Shown in pieces: positions 1 through 7,469 of a DNA stretch of 10,594 bases. Position numbers and translations under genes: made by a program. How positions within the stretch are numbered: the first letter of the stretch is position 1; every line of letters begins with the position of its first letter. The notes under the pieces were generated by a model that was not told the origin of the DNA, ran no database searches, and saw only the letters and a list, made by a program, of their open reading frames with translations. Origin of the DNA: Oleispira sp963933055 (GTDB lineage Bacteria; Pseudomonadota; Gammaproteobacteria; Pseudomonadales; Oceanobacteraceae); assembly GCA_963933055.1 (NCBI GenBank), contig CAWVSY010000081.1, forward strand, positions 1-10,594, given 5' to 3'.

Positions 1-461
1 TAACATTTTAATCGTAGGCATGCGCGTTTGCACGGAAGTGACTCTTCTGTAAAAGAGCTCACTGAATCGTGGTAACTATTTGATTTTCTTTGGTAATTTT
101 TAAAGTCCATTTCCAAGATCCATCTTTCCATTACAGAAATACGCGCATGCGCATTTACCTAAATAACGAGGGTCTCGTTATGTCAGGGCTTGTATTTATA
201 ATGTACTGATTTTGCTACATTTTTTAATAGGGTGCCAGTACAAACGCGCATTAGTTATATTTTTCCCGTGCAAACGCACGCAATTTTACCCAATAGTTGA
301 AAATCAACTGTATGTATAGCCATGCCTTTAAAATGTATTATTTACCGTTAAAAAGGGGCAATTTCACCTTCAGTCATCTATTGTTTTTAGCAAGTTGTTC
401 ATTTGTCTAGATTGCGCCTTTTTGTTTGAGCGTTTTTTAGCCAGTTAACTCACTGCTATCC

Positions 462-490
462 TCGACAAATCGCCATTAACTCTTTATCAT
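462..490 (+). promoter_or_regulatory. Sigma70-like promoter for the ABC-F gene
   Basis: TCGACA at 462-467 (5 of 6 to the -35 consensus) is followed after 17 bases by TATCAT at 485-490 (5 of 6 to the -10 consensus). Transcription would begin near 497, giving a leader of about 70 bases before the TTG start at 566. This placement also argues against translation starting at 504-506. Predicted by eye from consensus and spacing only. Confidence 0.55.
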
Positions 491-552
491 GCGCGCAATT
501 CTTATGTGTGCACGCTTCTTTCTCTGCGTTCTTCATGCCTTCAGTTTCTTCT

Positions 553-556
553 AGGA
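553..556 (+). promoter_or_regulatory. Ribosome binding site that fixes the TTG start of the ABC-F gene
   Basis: AGGA followed by an A-run lies 9 bases before TTG at 566-568. No comparable purine-rich site precedes the earlier in-frame GTG at 506 or the later ATG at 590. The TTG start gives MLSTANITMQFG, which lines up with the N-terminus of Escherichia coli YbiT as I recall it. Confidence 0.65.
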
Positions 557-565
557 AAAATTCCT

Positions 566-2188
566 TTGTTATCTACCGCTAATATTACAATGCAATTCGG
601 CGCTGAGCCTTTGTTTGAAAACATCTCGGCAAAATTTGGTAATGGCCATCGCTATGGTTTGATTGGCGCCAATGGTTGCGGTAAATCAACGTTTATGAAG
701 ATTCTAAGCGGTGAGTTAGCGCCAACGTCTGGAAACGTATCGCTTACACCAGGTGATAAACTGGGTACGTTAAGTCAAGATCAGTTTGCCTTTGAAGAGT
801 ACAGTGTTATTGATGCTGTGATCATGGGTGATAAGGCGTTATGGGAAGTTAAGCAAGAACGCGATCGCATGTATGCGTTGCCTCATATGTCGGAAGATGA
901 CGGCATGACGGTTGCGAACCTTGAAGTTGAATTCGCGGAAATGGACGGTTATAGCGCTGAATCTCGCGCAGGCGATATTTTGCTAGAGGCGGGTATCGCT
1001 GAAGAGTTCCATTTTGGTTTGATGGCTCAGGTTCCACCGGGTCATAAAGTGCGCGTATTGTTGGCGCAGGCTTTGTTTTCTAATCCTGATATTTTGTTAT
1101 TAGATGAACCAACCAACAACTTGGATATTTACACCATTAATTGGTTGTCTGATGTGCTGAACCAGCGTAAATGTACGATGGTTATTATTTCTCACGATCG
1201 TCATTTCTTGAACTCTGTGTGTACGCACATGGCTGATATTGATTATGGCGAGCTGCGTATTTACCCGGGTAACTACGAATACTATTTAGAAGCTTCTGGC
1301 CTTATTCGTGAGCAGTTGCTTGCGGGTAACGAAAAGAAAGCCGCTGAAATCGTAGAGCTACAAGCGTTTGTAAACCGTTTCTCAGCGAATGCGTCTAAAG
1401 CGAAGTTGGCCAGTTCTCGTGCTAAGAAGATGGATAAAATTTCTTTAGATGAAGTTAAATCTTCAAGCCGTGTAACGCCATCCCTTAGCTTCAAGCAAGA
1501 TAAGAGGTTGCATCGCCAGGCGTTGGTTTTAGAAGACTTAACGCATGGTTATGAAGGCGAAGACATCTTATTCAAAGATGGTAACCTTATTTTAGAAGGT
1601 GGCGCTAAGCTCGCGGTTATTGGTGAAAACGGCGCAGGTAAAACAACGTTTTTACGTTGTTTAGTGGATGATTTAAAAGCCAATGGCGGCGTTATCAAAT
1701 GGTCTGAAAACGCGACGATTGGTTATTGCCCGCAAGACAGTACTGCAGATTTTGATTGCGACCTTGATTTGTTCGAGTGGATGTCTCAGTGGCGTACGGC
1801 TAAGCACGATGATCTTATGGTTCGTGGTTTATTAGGTCGTCTATTGTTCGGTGCCGATGACATCGTTAAGAAAGCCAAAGTGTGTTCGGGTGGTGAGAAG
1901 AACCGTTTGTTGTTCGGTAAGTTAATGATGATGGATCTTAACGTACTGGTAATGGATGAGCCAACCAACCACTTGGATATGGAAGCGATTGAAGCATTGA
2001 ACGAAGCGTTGAAAGCGTTCGATGGCACGTTGATTTTCGTGAGCCACGATAGAGAGTTTGTTTCTTCTTTAGCAACTCGAATTGTTGAGATTAAAGATCA
2101 AGAAGTAATCGATTTTCACGGTACTTATGACGAGTACCTGTCGAATCAAAAAGCCGCAGAGAAGGCGGCTAAAAAAGCAGAGAAGTAA
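566..2188 (+). CDS. ybiT: ABC-F family ATPase, YbiT-like ribosome-associated translation factor
   Basis: A cytoplasmic tandem-ATPase protein of the ABC-F family. Members bind the ribosomal E site and act on the peptidyl-transferase centre or tRNA; they are not transporters, and no membrane segment is present. From the TTG start it has 540 residues, against about 530 for E. coli YbiT. The first ATPase domain has Walker A GANGCGKS (about 34-41) and Walker B ILLLDEPTNNLD (176-187), but the usual LSGG signature is replaced by PPGHKVRV near 157-164, as in YbiT. The inter-domain linker, rich in Lys/Arg/Ala/Ser, spans about 220-300. The second domain has GENGAGKT (353-360), a recognisable signature CSGGEKNR (440-447), VLVMDEPTNHLD (460-471) and SHD (493-495). 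Similarity to YbiT is strong throughout. The C-terminus carries an extra Lys/Ala-rich tail of about 14 residues (527-540). It has its own promoter and terminator, so it is probably monocistronic. Confidence 0.93.
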   Translation: MLSTANITMQFGAEPLFENISAKFGNGHRYGLIGANGCGKSTFMKILSGELAPTSGNVSLTPGDKLGTLSQDQFAFEEYSVIDAVIMGDKALWEVKQERDRMYALPHMSEDDGMTVANLEVEFAEMDGYSAESRAGDILLEAGIAEEFHFGLMAQVPPGHKVRVLLAQALFSNPDILLLDEPTNNLDIYTINWLSDVLNQRKCTMVIISHDRHFLNSVCTHMADIDYGELRIYPGNYEYYLEASGLIREQLLAGNEKKAAEIVELQAFVNRFSANASKAKLASSRAKKMDKISLDEVKSSSRVTPSLSFKQDKRLHRQALVLEDLTHGYEGEDILFKDGNLILEGGAKLAVIGENGAGKTTFLRCLVDDLKANGGVIKWSENATIGYCPQDSTADFDCDLDLFEWMSQWRTAKHDDLMVRGLLGRLLFGADDIVKKAKVCSGGEKNRLLFGKLMMMDLNVLVMDEPTNHLDMEAIEALNEALKAFDGTLIFVSHDREFVSSLATRIVEIKDQEVIDFHGTYDEYLSNQKAAEKAAKKAEK

Positions 2189-2237
2189 TTTGTAAGCGGC
2201 GTATATCGTTAGCTTATCGTTCTTTTTTTGTTATATT

Positions 2238-2273
2238 AAAACCAGCAGTCATTTTGGCTTTGCTGGTTTTTTT
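2238..2273 (+). terminator. Rho-independent terminator after the ABC-F gene
   Basis: A 10-bp stem pairs AAAACCAGCA (2238-2247) with TGCTGGTTTT (2261-2270) around a 13-base loop. The descending arm runs into seven T residues (2267-2273). It lies about 50 bases after the ABC-F stop codon. Confidence 0.85.
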
Positions 2274-2325
2274 GTATTTATAGTTCAATAAAGTTAACCC
2301 ATGCTGTTATGTGGGTGGAGTGGGT

Positions 2326-2700
2326 ATGTTAGTTGAAAATAAGTCTGATATTGTTAAGTCGTCTCAAATACTGATGTTAAGAAACGGTGAGTCTGTTGAG
2401 GTGCTTGAGTTAATTAATGAGCAATTTTTGGTATTGGCAAAGAATGGTTTAAGTCTTTATAAAACGGTCGAGTCGATTGAAGATCCATTGGCGAAGGGTT
2501 TGTTGCACTCTGAGCAGTTGCAGGCTGAAAACTATTTGTTACTTGAAGAGGGGCGTTTTATGCAAGCCGCTCAAGCGGGTTTGGTTGGGTTGTTTGATGA
2601 TAAGGTTATCCTGATTACCCCGAATGATATTCAGTTATTCCCCAATCGCTATTGCGCGCTGCGTAATCAAGATGAAATCGCGCGCTTAGCGTTGGCTTAA
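2326..2700 (+). CDS. Hypothetical protein, 124 residues, no family recognised
   Basis: I do not recognise this protein. The ATG at 2326 is chosen because GGAG at 2317-2320 sits 5 bases before it; an in-frame GTG at 2311 has no such site. The product has no signal peptide, no membrane helix and no cysteine-rich or nucleotide-binding motif, so it is probably cytosolic. The first 50 residues alternate charged and hydrophobic positions around LRNGESVEVLELINEQFLVL, suggesting a small beta-rich fold. The middle (about 55-85) looks helical and Gln/Glu/Leu-rich. The last part, with DDKVILITPNDIQLF, again looks like beta strands. Codon and base use match the neighbours, so it reads as a native gene. 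It follows the ABC-F terminator and converges on csiV with only 22 bases between stop codons. A possible -10 (TATAGT, 2279-2284) has no convincing -35. Confidence 0.75.
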   Translation: MLVENKSDIVKSSQILMLRNGESVEVLELINEQFLVLAKNGLSLYKTVESIEDPLAKGLLHSEQLQAENYLLLEEGRFMQAAQAGLVGLFDDKVILITPNDIQLFPNRYCALRNQDEIARLALA

Positions 2701-2722
2701 CCAGTCATCTGGCTTTTGCTGT

Positions 2723-3607
2723 TTAGGGGGTTTCGCTTGCGGGTGGCTCGATACCATAATCAGCTGGGGTTACTCGCACTAAAATGCCTAGCATTGGATG
2801 ATCTAGGTAGTGCAATTCATTACTGCGCATACGACGACTTTGGCTAACGATCGCGGCGCGTAATGGAATTCTGTCGATGGCCGCGGTTGGTGAGCTGCTG
2901 GCCGATGGAATGATGCTGATGTCTTGCAATTGATTGCTGTGAGGCGATGTTAGGCCTTTGTCTAGTTCGCTATGATCGTTCAAGGTACGCCAGTGTTGTA
3001 CTTGCAGTTCGGCGACTAAGTGAAGAAAGCGGCTGCGGTAGAGGTAAATTTGGCCGTTGATTTCAATTTCATCCAAGGCTTCGCCAGAGCTGATCGCATT
3101 TTTCACATTCAGTGGCGCAACCAGATTGATGTTAATCAGATTGTCGTCGCTGGTTGATTCTTTTTTGGACTGAATAGGTTGACGCCATTTTTGGCTCCAA
3201 ACGATGTTCATCCCACTTTTTTTATCAAATTTTTCAATTTTGTCAGCGAAGCCTGGCCCGTATTGCTGAAAGGGTTTTCCTAGCGGCTTTAGGTTTTTGG
3301 TGTTTTTCTGGCCTTTTTGCACGTTGTATAAGCTGGTATTACTTGATGTCTCATTCCACCAGTCAATCCATGCCCACGGCGCTGTTTCTAACGGCTGTTC
3401 GTTTTCGCTAGCAGGGGTGTTTTTGGCGATGACTTCTGGCCACGTTTCATGGTCTATTTGTTCGCTATCTTGGTAGCCAATTAAGGCGACTTCTACGTCG
3501 TACCAATAGGGCGTTTCAGTACTATCTGCATGGCTGGCGGGTATGGTTGACAATCCCATTAAAGAAATGAGAGTGGCTAAGGTTTTGATATGGCGATAGC
3601 GAGACAT
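2723..3607 (-). CDS. csiV: CsiV-family periplasmic peptidoglycan-binding protein
   Basis: CsiV was described in Vibrio cholerae as a periplasmic peptidoglycan-binding protein that works with the lipoprotein activator LpoA of penicillin-binding protein 1A in cell-wall synthesis. The 294-residue product begins with a typical signal peptide: basic MSRYRHIK, a hydrophobic stretch at about 9-22, and a likely cleavage after SHA at residue 27. The mature part opens with the WYDVEVALIGYQ strand typical of the family, and ends with the conserved QSRRMRSNELHYLDHPMLG block followed by ILVRVTP. There is no lipobox cysteine. It is the second gene of an operon: its ATG shares a base with the mfd stop codon (TAATG). 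An AGGA lies about 12 bases upstream, longer than ideal, which suggests translation is partly coupled to mfd. Whether this organism's LpoA/PBP1A pair is the partner is inference from the family. Confidence 0.88.
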   Translation of the reverse strand: MSRYRHIKTLATLISLMGLSTIPASHADSTETPYWYDVEVALIGYQDSEQIDHETWPEVIAKNTPASENEQPLETAPWAWIDWWNETSSNTSLYNVQKGQKNTKNLKPLGKPFQQYGPGFADKIEKFDKKSGMNIVWSQKWRQPIQSKKESTSDDNLININLVAPLNVKNAISSGEALDEIEINGQIYLYRSRFLHLVAELQVQHWRTLNDHSELDKGLTSPHSNQLQDISIIPSASSSPTAAIDRIPLRAAIVSQSRRMRSNELHYLDHPMLGILVRVTPADYGIEPPASETP

Positions 3608-3609
3608 TA
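3605..3609 (-). promoter_or_regulatory. TAATG stop-start overlap coupling mfd and csiV translation
   Basis: On the minus strand the mfd stop TAA (3609-3607) and the csiV start ATG (3607-3605) share one A. Such overlaps commonly allow re-initiation by the terminating ribosome, and they show that both genes are on one message. Confidence 0.7.
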
Positions 3610-6600
3610 TGAGTTTGGGTCCTTTTGCAGGTCGAGTAATAATCGCTCAATCACTGCGAGTCTTTGGTCAATTTCAGGCATGTTCTCAATAAACTTAAGG
3701 GCTTGTCCACCCTCAAGTTTATACGTTGCTGGGCGTGTCTGAACTATTTGAATCAGGCGGAAAGGGTCGATGTTGGTTTCGCGGCCAAATTCTATGCGTC
3801 CCGATTGTGGTCCTGCGTCCAGTTTCTGAATGCCTAATGGGGTTAATTGTAATTTAAGTGAGGTGACTTTAAACAAATTTTTGACTTGTTCTGGGAGTAA
3901 TCCAAAGCGGTCGATCATCTCTACTTGCAGTTCTTTTAATTCATTGTCGCTTTGCGCATTTGAAATACGTTTGTACAGTGTTAAGCGGCTATTTACATCC
4001 GGTAGGTAGTCATCTGGAATCAGCGCTGGTACATGAAGGTTAACCTCTGCACCGTGCAGTAATGGAATTTCGGCATTCGGGTTTTTGCCTGATTGAATCG
4101 ATTTAACCGCTTGTTCGAGCATTTCCATATACAGGCTGAAACCGATGCCTTGAATGTGACCGCTTTGCTCTTCGCCTAATAGTTCACCCGCCCCACGAAT
4201 TTCTAAATCGTGGGAAGCCAGCATGAAACCAGCGCCTAAATCTTGAGAGCTTTGAATGGCGTCTAGGCGTTTTTCGGCATCTTTACTTAACTTTTTACCG
4301 TCGGGTGTTAATAGATAGGCGTAAGCTTGGTGGTGCGAGCGACCGACCCGGCCTCGTAATTGGTGCAACTGGGCTAGGCCGAACTTATCTGCGCGATCAA
4401 TAATCATGGTATTGGCCGATGGAATGTCGATCCCCGTTTCAATAATGGTGGTACAGACAAGAATGTTGAAGCGTTTGTGATAAAAATCTTTCATCACGGA
4501 TTCAAGTTCTCGTTCGGTCATTTGGCCATGAGCAACGCCTACTCGTGCTTCTGGAATCAGCTCGCTGATTTCTCGGCCTGCTTTTTCAATACTTTTTACT
4601 TCGTTGTGCAGGTAATAAACTTGGCCACCACGAAGAATTTCACGTAAAAGCGCTTCTTTAACGGTGGATTTATCGTATTGACGTACAAAGGTTTTTACCG
4701 ATAAGCGTTTTGCTGGTGGTGTCGCGATGATTGATAAATCTCGCACGCTGGCCATGGCCATATTTAACGTTCGCGGAATCGGTGTTGCGGTAAGGGTTAA
4801 AATATCAACCTCTGATCGCAGGGCTTTAATGCGCTCTTTTTGCTGAACACCAAAACGGTGTTCTTCATCGATCATCAATAAACCAAGTTCGTGAAAGACG
4901 ATGTCTTTTTGTAGGAGCTTATGAGTGCCAATAACGATGTCGGCTTTGCCGTCGCGCATTTTATCAAGGGCGGCTTGGGTTTCTTTGGCCGATTTAAAGC
5001 GTGACAGAACTTCAACCTGCACGGGCCAGTCAGCAAAGCGGTCTTTGAAGTTTTCGTAGTGCTGTTGGGCGAGCAGGGTGGTCGGCACGAGAATGGCGAC
5101 CTGTTTGCCACTTTGTACGGCCATAAAGGCCGCGCGCATGGCGACTTCAGTTTTACCGAAGCCTACATCACCACAGACTAAGCGATCCATCGGCTTGCGG
5201 CTTGTCATATCACCAATAACGGCTTCAATGGCAGCTTGCTGGTCGGGGGTTTCTTCGAATGGGAAGGCCGCTGCAAAACGTTCGTAATCTTGATCGGGCT
5301 TGGTGAATTTAAACCCGACGCGTGCTTCGCGACGAGCGTAAATATCCAATAATTCAGCAGCCGTATCTCGAATTTTTTCTTGCGCTTTGCGCTTGGCGGT
5401 AGCCCATTTTTCAGTGCCCAGCTTGTTCAGTGCTGGGCCGCCTTCACTATCGCCGCCGTAGCGAGAAATAAGGTGTAACGAAGAAACAGGCACGTACAGT
5501 TTCGATTCGCCAGCGTATTCCAGTATCAAAAATTCGTTAACTTGATTGTCGATTTCTAACGTTTGTAAGCCTAAATAACGACCGATGCCGTGGTCGAGGT
5601 GAACGACAGGGCTGCCTTCTTTTAATTCTGTGAGATCACGAATTATGTTTTCGGCTTGGCTTTTACCTTTTGTGCGTCGGCGGCGCTGCATGATGCGCTG
5701 ACCGAATAGCTGGTTTTCACTGATGATAATCAGTTCTGCGTTGTCGTCACTTGAGTCATCACCCGAATCGCCATCAATCACGAGCCCTTTGTCGAGAGGG
5801 GCAATCGTGATTGCTATTGGGCTTTTATCGTTGAGGAATTCTGACCAACCGCTGAGTTCTGTTGGGCGAACGTGTATGCGATTTAATAAATCACGCACAG
5901 CTTCTCGACGACCTGCTGATTCGGTGCAAAATAAAACACGGGCTGAGCTATTTTTCGATGCGTCTTTATTTAGATGTTTTGCTTCTAAAAATGACTTTAA
6001 TAAAGTTAATGGTTCTTCAGCTTGGGAATTGATGCTGATATCGCCAATGTCTTGAGTCGTAAATTGTGCGCTGCCTGCTCTGTCTGGAGCTTGTTCGCTG
6101 TACCATTGGACGCGCGGATATTGGTTTAGTGCTGAGAATAGTTCGTCAGGATTTAAAAATAAATGCTTCGGCTCAACCAGTGGGCGTCGTATGTCGTGGC
6201 GTCGATCTTCGTAGCGTAGCTGTATGTCGTCACGGAAGTGTTTAGCCGCATTTTCTACATCGCCATCATGAATGATTAAGCTGTTATCCGGTAGGAAGTC
6301 GAATAGGTTGCTGAGTTCACCAAAGAATAACGGTAAGTAATATTCAATCCCTGCAGGGGCGATACCCTGGCTTACATCGGTGTATAGCGAAGATGATTTA
6401 GGATCAGTATCAAAAAACTCATACCAGTTCTGGCGAAAGTTACGCTGGCCTTCTTTATGAAGAGGGTATTCGTTGGCTGGCAGTACGCGAATTTGATCTA
6501 TTTTGTCGGCGGTGCGCTGCGTTTCAGGGTCGAAGGTGCGAAGGGTTTCGACTTCGTCATCAAATAACTCAATTCGAAAAGGTTGATTTTCGCCCATTGG

Positions 6601-7134
6601 GAAAATATCAAAAATTGCGCCGCGCAGTGCAAATTCACCATGTTCATACACATTATCAACGCAGCTATAGCCTGCGCTTTCAAGCTGTAGGCGTAACGTA
6701 TCGACGTTGAGGGTTTGCCCCATGTCGATCACCAAGCTATTGGCTTGTAAAAAATCCTTTGGTGCCGTTTTGTGCAATAAGGTGCTAATAGGGACGATTA
6801 ATAGCCCATGTTGAATAAGCGGCAGTTGTGAAAATGTGTAGAGACGCTGTGAAATAATGTCTTGGTGTGGCGAGAAGGTATCGTACGGTAATATTTCCCA
6901 GTCGGGCAAATGCAGTACGGGTAATTCTTCTGCGAAGAAGGCGATTTCTTCTTCTAAACGCTGAGCGCTAAGTGTGTCTTTGGTTATGACGAGTGTTAAG
7001 CCAGGATGTTGTTGTGCCGCACTCGCAATGGCCAGCGCTTGGTTGCTATTGTTGAGCGCCCCCCAGAATCGACGATCTCCTGCCTTGGTTGGCAGTGATG
7101 GTGAAAGAGGGCTTGAGATAGGCTGCTTGGACAT
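3607..7134 (-). CDS. mfd: Mfd, transcription-repair coupling factor (DNA translocase)
   Basis: Mfd is a cytoplasmic ATP-dependent DNA translocase that binds RNA polymerase stalled at a lesion, pushes it off and recruits UvrA for nucleotide excision repair. The product has 1175 residues from the ATG at 7134 (E. coli about 1148) and aligns with E. coli Mfd end to end. In order: UvrB-like domains 1a/2/1b at about 10-330 (LPYDTFSPHQDIISQRL, VYEHGEFALRGAIFDIFPMG); domain 3; the RNA-polymerase interaction domain at about 495-560 (VVHLDHGIGRYLGL, KLYVPVSSLHLISRY); translocase lobes with Walker A GDVGFGKT at 655-662, DEEH box at 756-759, TATPIPRTLN, and the TRG region LHQLRGRVGRSHHQAYAYLL near 923-942; and C-terminal domain 7 from about 1020. 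An acidic Asp/Ser stretch (453-466) has no counterpart in the E. coli protein as I recall it. The upstream ATG at 7176 is rejected because it lies at or before the predicted transcription start. AAGAAGAG lies 7 bases before 7134. Confidence 0.97.
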   Translation of the reverse strand: MSKQPISSPLSPSLPTKAGDRRFWGALNNSNQALAIASAAQQHPGLTLVITKDTLSAQRLEEEIAFFAEELPVLHLPDWEILPYDTFSPHQDIISQRLYTFSQLPLIQHGLLIVPISTLLHKTAPKDFLQANSLVIDMGQTLNVDTLRLQLESAGYSCVDNVYEHGEFALRGAIFDIFPMGENQPFRIELFDDEVETLRTFDPETQRTADKIDQIRVLPANEYPLHKEGQRNFRQNWYEFFDTDPKSSSLYTDVSQGIAPAGIEYYLPLFFGELSNLFDFLPDNSLIIHDGDVENAAKHFRDDIQLRYEDRRHDIRRPLVEPKHLFLNPDELFSALNQYPRVQWYSEQAPDRAGSAQFTTQDIGDISINSQAEEPLTLLKSFLEAKHLNKDASKNSSARVLFCTESAGRREAVRDLLNRIHVRPTELSGWSEFLNDKSPIAITIAPLDKGLVIDGDSGDDSSDDNAELIIISENQLFGQRIMQRRRRTKGKSQAENIIRDLTELKEGSPVVHLDHGIGRYLGLQTLEIDNQVNEFLILEYAGESKLYVPVSSLHLISRYGGDSEGGPALNKLGTEKWATAKRKAQEKIRDTAAELLDIYARREARVGFKFTKPDQDYERFAAAFPFEETPDQQAAIEAVIGDMTSRKPMDRLVCGDVGFGKTEVAMRAAFMAVQSGKQVAILVPTTLLAQQHYENFKDRFADWPVQVEVLSRFKSAKETQAALDKMRDGKADIVIGTHKLLQKDIVFHELGLLMIDEEHRFGVQQKERIKALRSEVDILTLTATPIPRTLNMAMASVRDLSIIATPPAKRLSVKTFVRQYDKSTVKEALLREILRGGQVYYLHNEVKSIEKAGREISELIPEARVGVAHGQMTERELESVMKDFYHKRFNILVCTTIIETGIDIPSANTMIIDRADKFGLAQLHQLRGRVGRSHHQAYAYLLTPDGKKLSKDAEKRLDAIQSSQDLGAGFMLASHDLEIRGAGELLGEEQSGHIQGIGFSLYMEMLEQAVKSIQSGKNPNAEIPLLHGAEVNLHVPALIPDDYLPDVNSRLTLYKRISNAQSDNELKELQVEMIDRFGLLPEQVKNLFKVTSLKLQLTPLGIQKLDAGPQSGRIEFGRETNIDPFRLIQIVQTRPATYKLEGGQALKFIENMPEIDQRLAVIERLLLDLQKDPNS

Positions 7135-7185
7135 CGAATGGCTCTTCTTATCTGGCAAATTTAAACGGCAATGCAAATGCGCCCT

Positions 7186-7213
7186 AGTGTAGCGGATATG
7201 GCATTTATGTCTA
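7186..7213 (-). promoter_or_regulatory. Sigma70-like promoter for mfd-csiV
   Basis: Read on the minus strand, TAGACA (7213-7208; 5 of 6 to the -35 consensus) is followed after 16 bases by TACACT (7191-7186; 4 of 6 to the -10 consensus). Transcription would start near 7179 and leave a leader of about 45 bases before the mfd ATG at 7134. Called from consensus and spacing only. Confidence 0.45.
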
Positions 7214-7364
7214 TTGATGCTGTCGAATGAAAAAATCCATGCCCAATACGTTGATACTGCGGCGAGTACAAAGCCATTAAGACTAAAGATGGAGATGATA
7301 TTGATCTATTTTGAAGATTTTTACGAGGAATTGATGAATTCAGCACGGCAAATAAGACTTTGAA

Positions 7365-7393
7365 TTGTCAAAACAAGCCAAAACGGGCATAAT
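7365..7393 (+). promoter_or_regulatory. Sigma70-like promoter for the GAPDH-like gene
   Basis: TTGTCA (7365-7370, 5 of 6) and CATAAT (7388-7393, 5 of 6) are separated by exactly 17 bases. The transcription start would fall near 7400, about 70 bases before the ATG at 7470. This rules out the longer in-frame start at 7365, which is itself the -35 box. Confidence 0.6.
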
Positions 7394-7469
7394 TCGCGCC
7401 ACTTATTTTGCTGGCAGTGATCGGGTGTACGTCATTGCTGAAACGTTTTTGAAAATGGAAGGTAGACCC

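Larger units (their letters stand above)
1..565. other. Non-coding region upstream of the ABC-F gene, with GC-rich self-complementary motifs
   Basis: No reading frame here has both useful length and a ribosome binding site. The base composition is AT-rich but interrupted by GC-rich islets containing GCGC or CGCG, at about 20-35, 141-153, 241-251, 266-281 and 489-497. Positions 24-35 are the reverse complement of 266-277 (12 of 12), and 20-30 is the reverse complement of 241-251 (11 of 11). Local hairpin potential is seen at 143-152 (GCGCATGCGC palindrome), 163-181 (8-bp stem, 3-base loop) and 295-309 (6-bp stem, 3-base loop). A perfect TATAAT at 197-202 lacks a good -35 box. The first 52 bases have an open frame ending in TAA at 50-52 that could be the tail of an upstream gene, but it is too short to judge. 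The last part holds the promoter and leader of the next gene. Confidence 0.6.
7135..7469. other. Divergent intergenic region between mfd and the GAPDH-like gene
   Basis: The 335 bases between the two start codons contain one predicted promoter in each direction, listed separately. Between them (7214-7364) I see no terminator, no strong inverted repeat and no recognised operator. A 48-codon frame (ATG 7217 to TGA 7361-7363, +) is open but has no ribosome binding site, so it is not called as a gene. Confidence 0.6.

Noticed and set aside
312..410. 32-codon frame upstream of the ABC-F gene (+)
   Set aside because: No ribosome binding site and unremarkable composition; it ends well before the promoter of the next gene.
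506..565. N-terminal extension of the ABC-F protein from GTG 506
   Set aside because: No ribosome binding site, it is too close to the predicted transcription start, and the added residues do not resemble the family.
1..565. CRISPR array, integron attachment site or tRNA in the gene-poor region
   Set aside because: The repeated words are irregularly spaced and in both orientations, no attC-like core sites are visible, and there is no tRNA-like T-arm or acceptor structure.
2701..2712. Hairpin CCAG-TCAT-CTGG between the convergent stop codons
   Set aside because: A 4-bp stem with only a broken T-run is too weak to call as a terminator for either gene.
5723..6055. 110-residue frame on + antisense to mfd
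   Set aside because: It is a shadow of the mfd coding sequence; its composition simply mirrors the opposite strand.
7135..7176. Longer Mfd start at 7176 (minus)
   Set aside because: It lies at the predicted transcription start, with no ribosome binding site; family similarity begins after the ATG at 7134.
7365..7469. Longer N-terminus of the GAPDH from TTG 7365
   Set aside because: This TTG is the -35 box of a well-spaced promoter; the ATG at 7470 has a good ribosome binding site and fits the subfamily.
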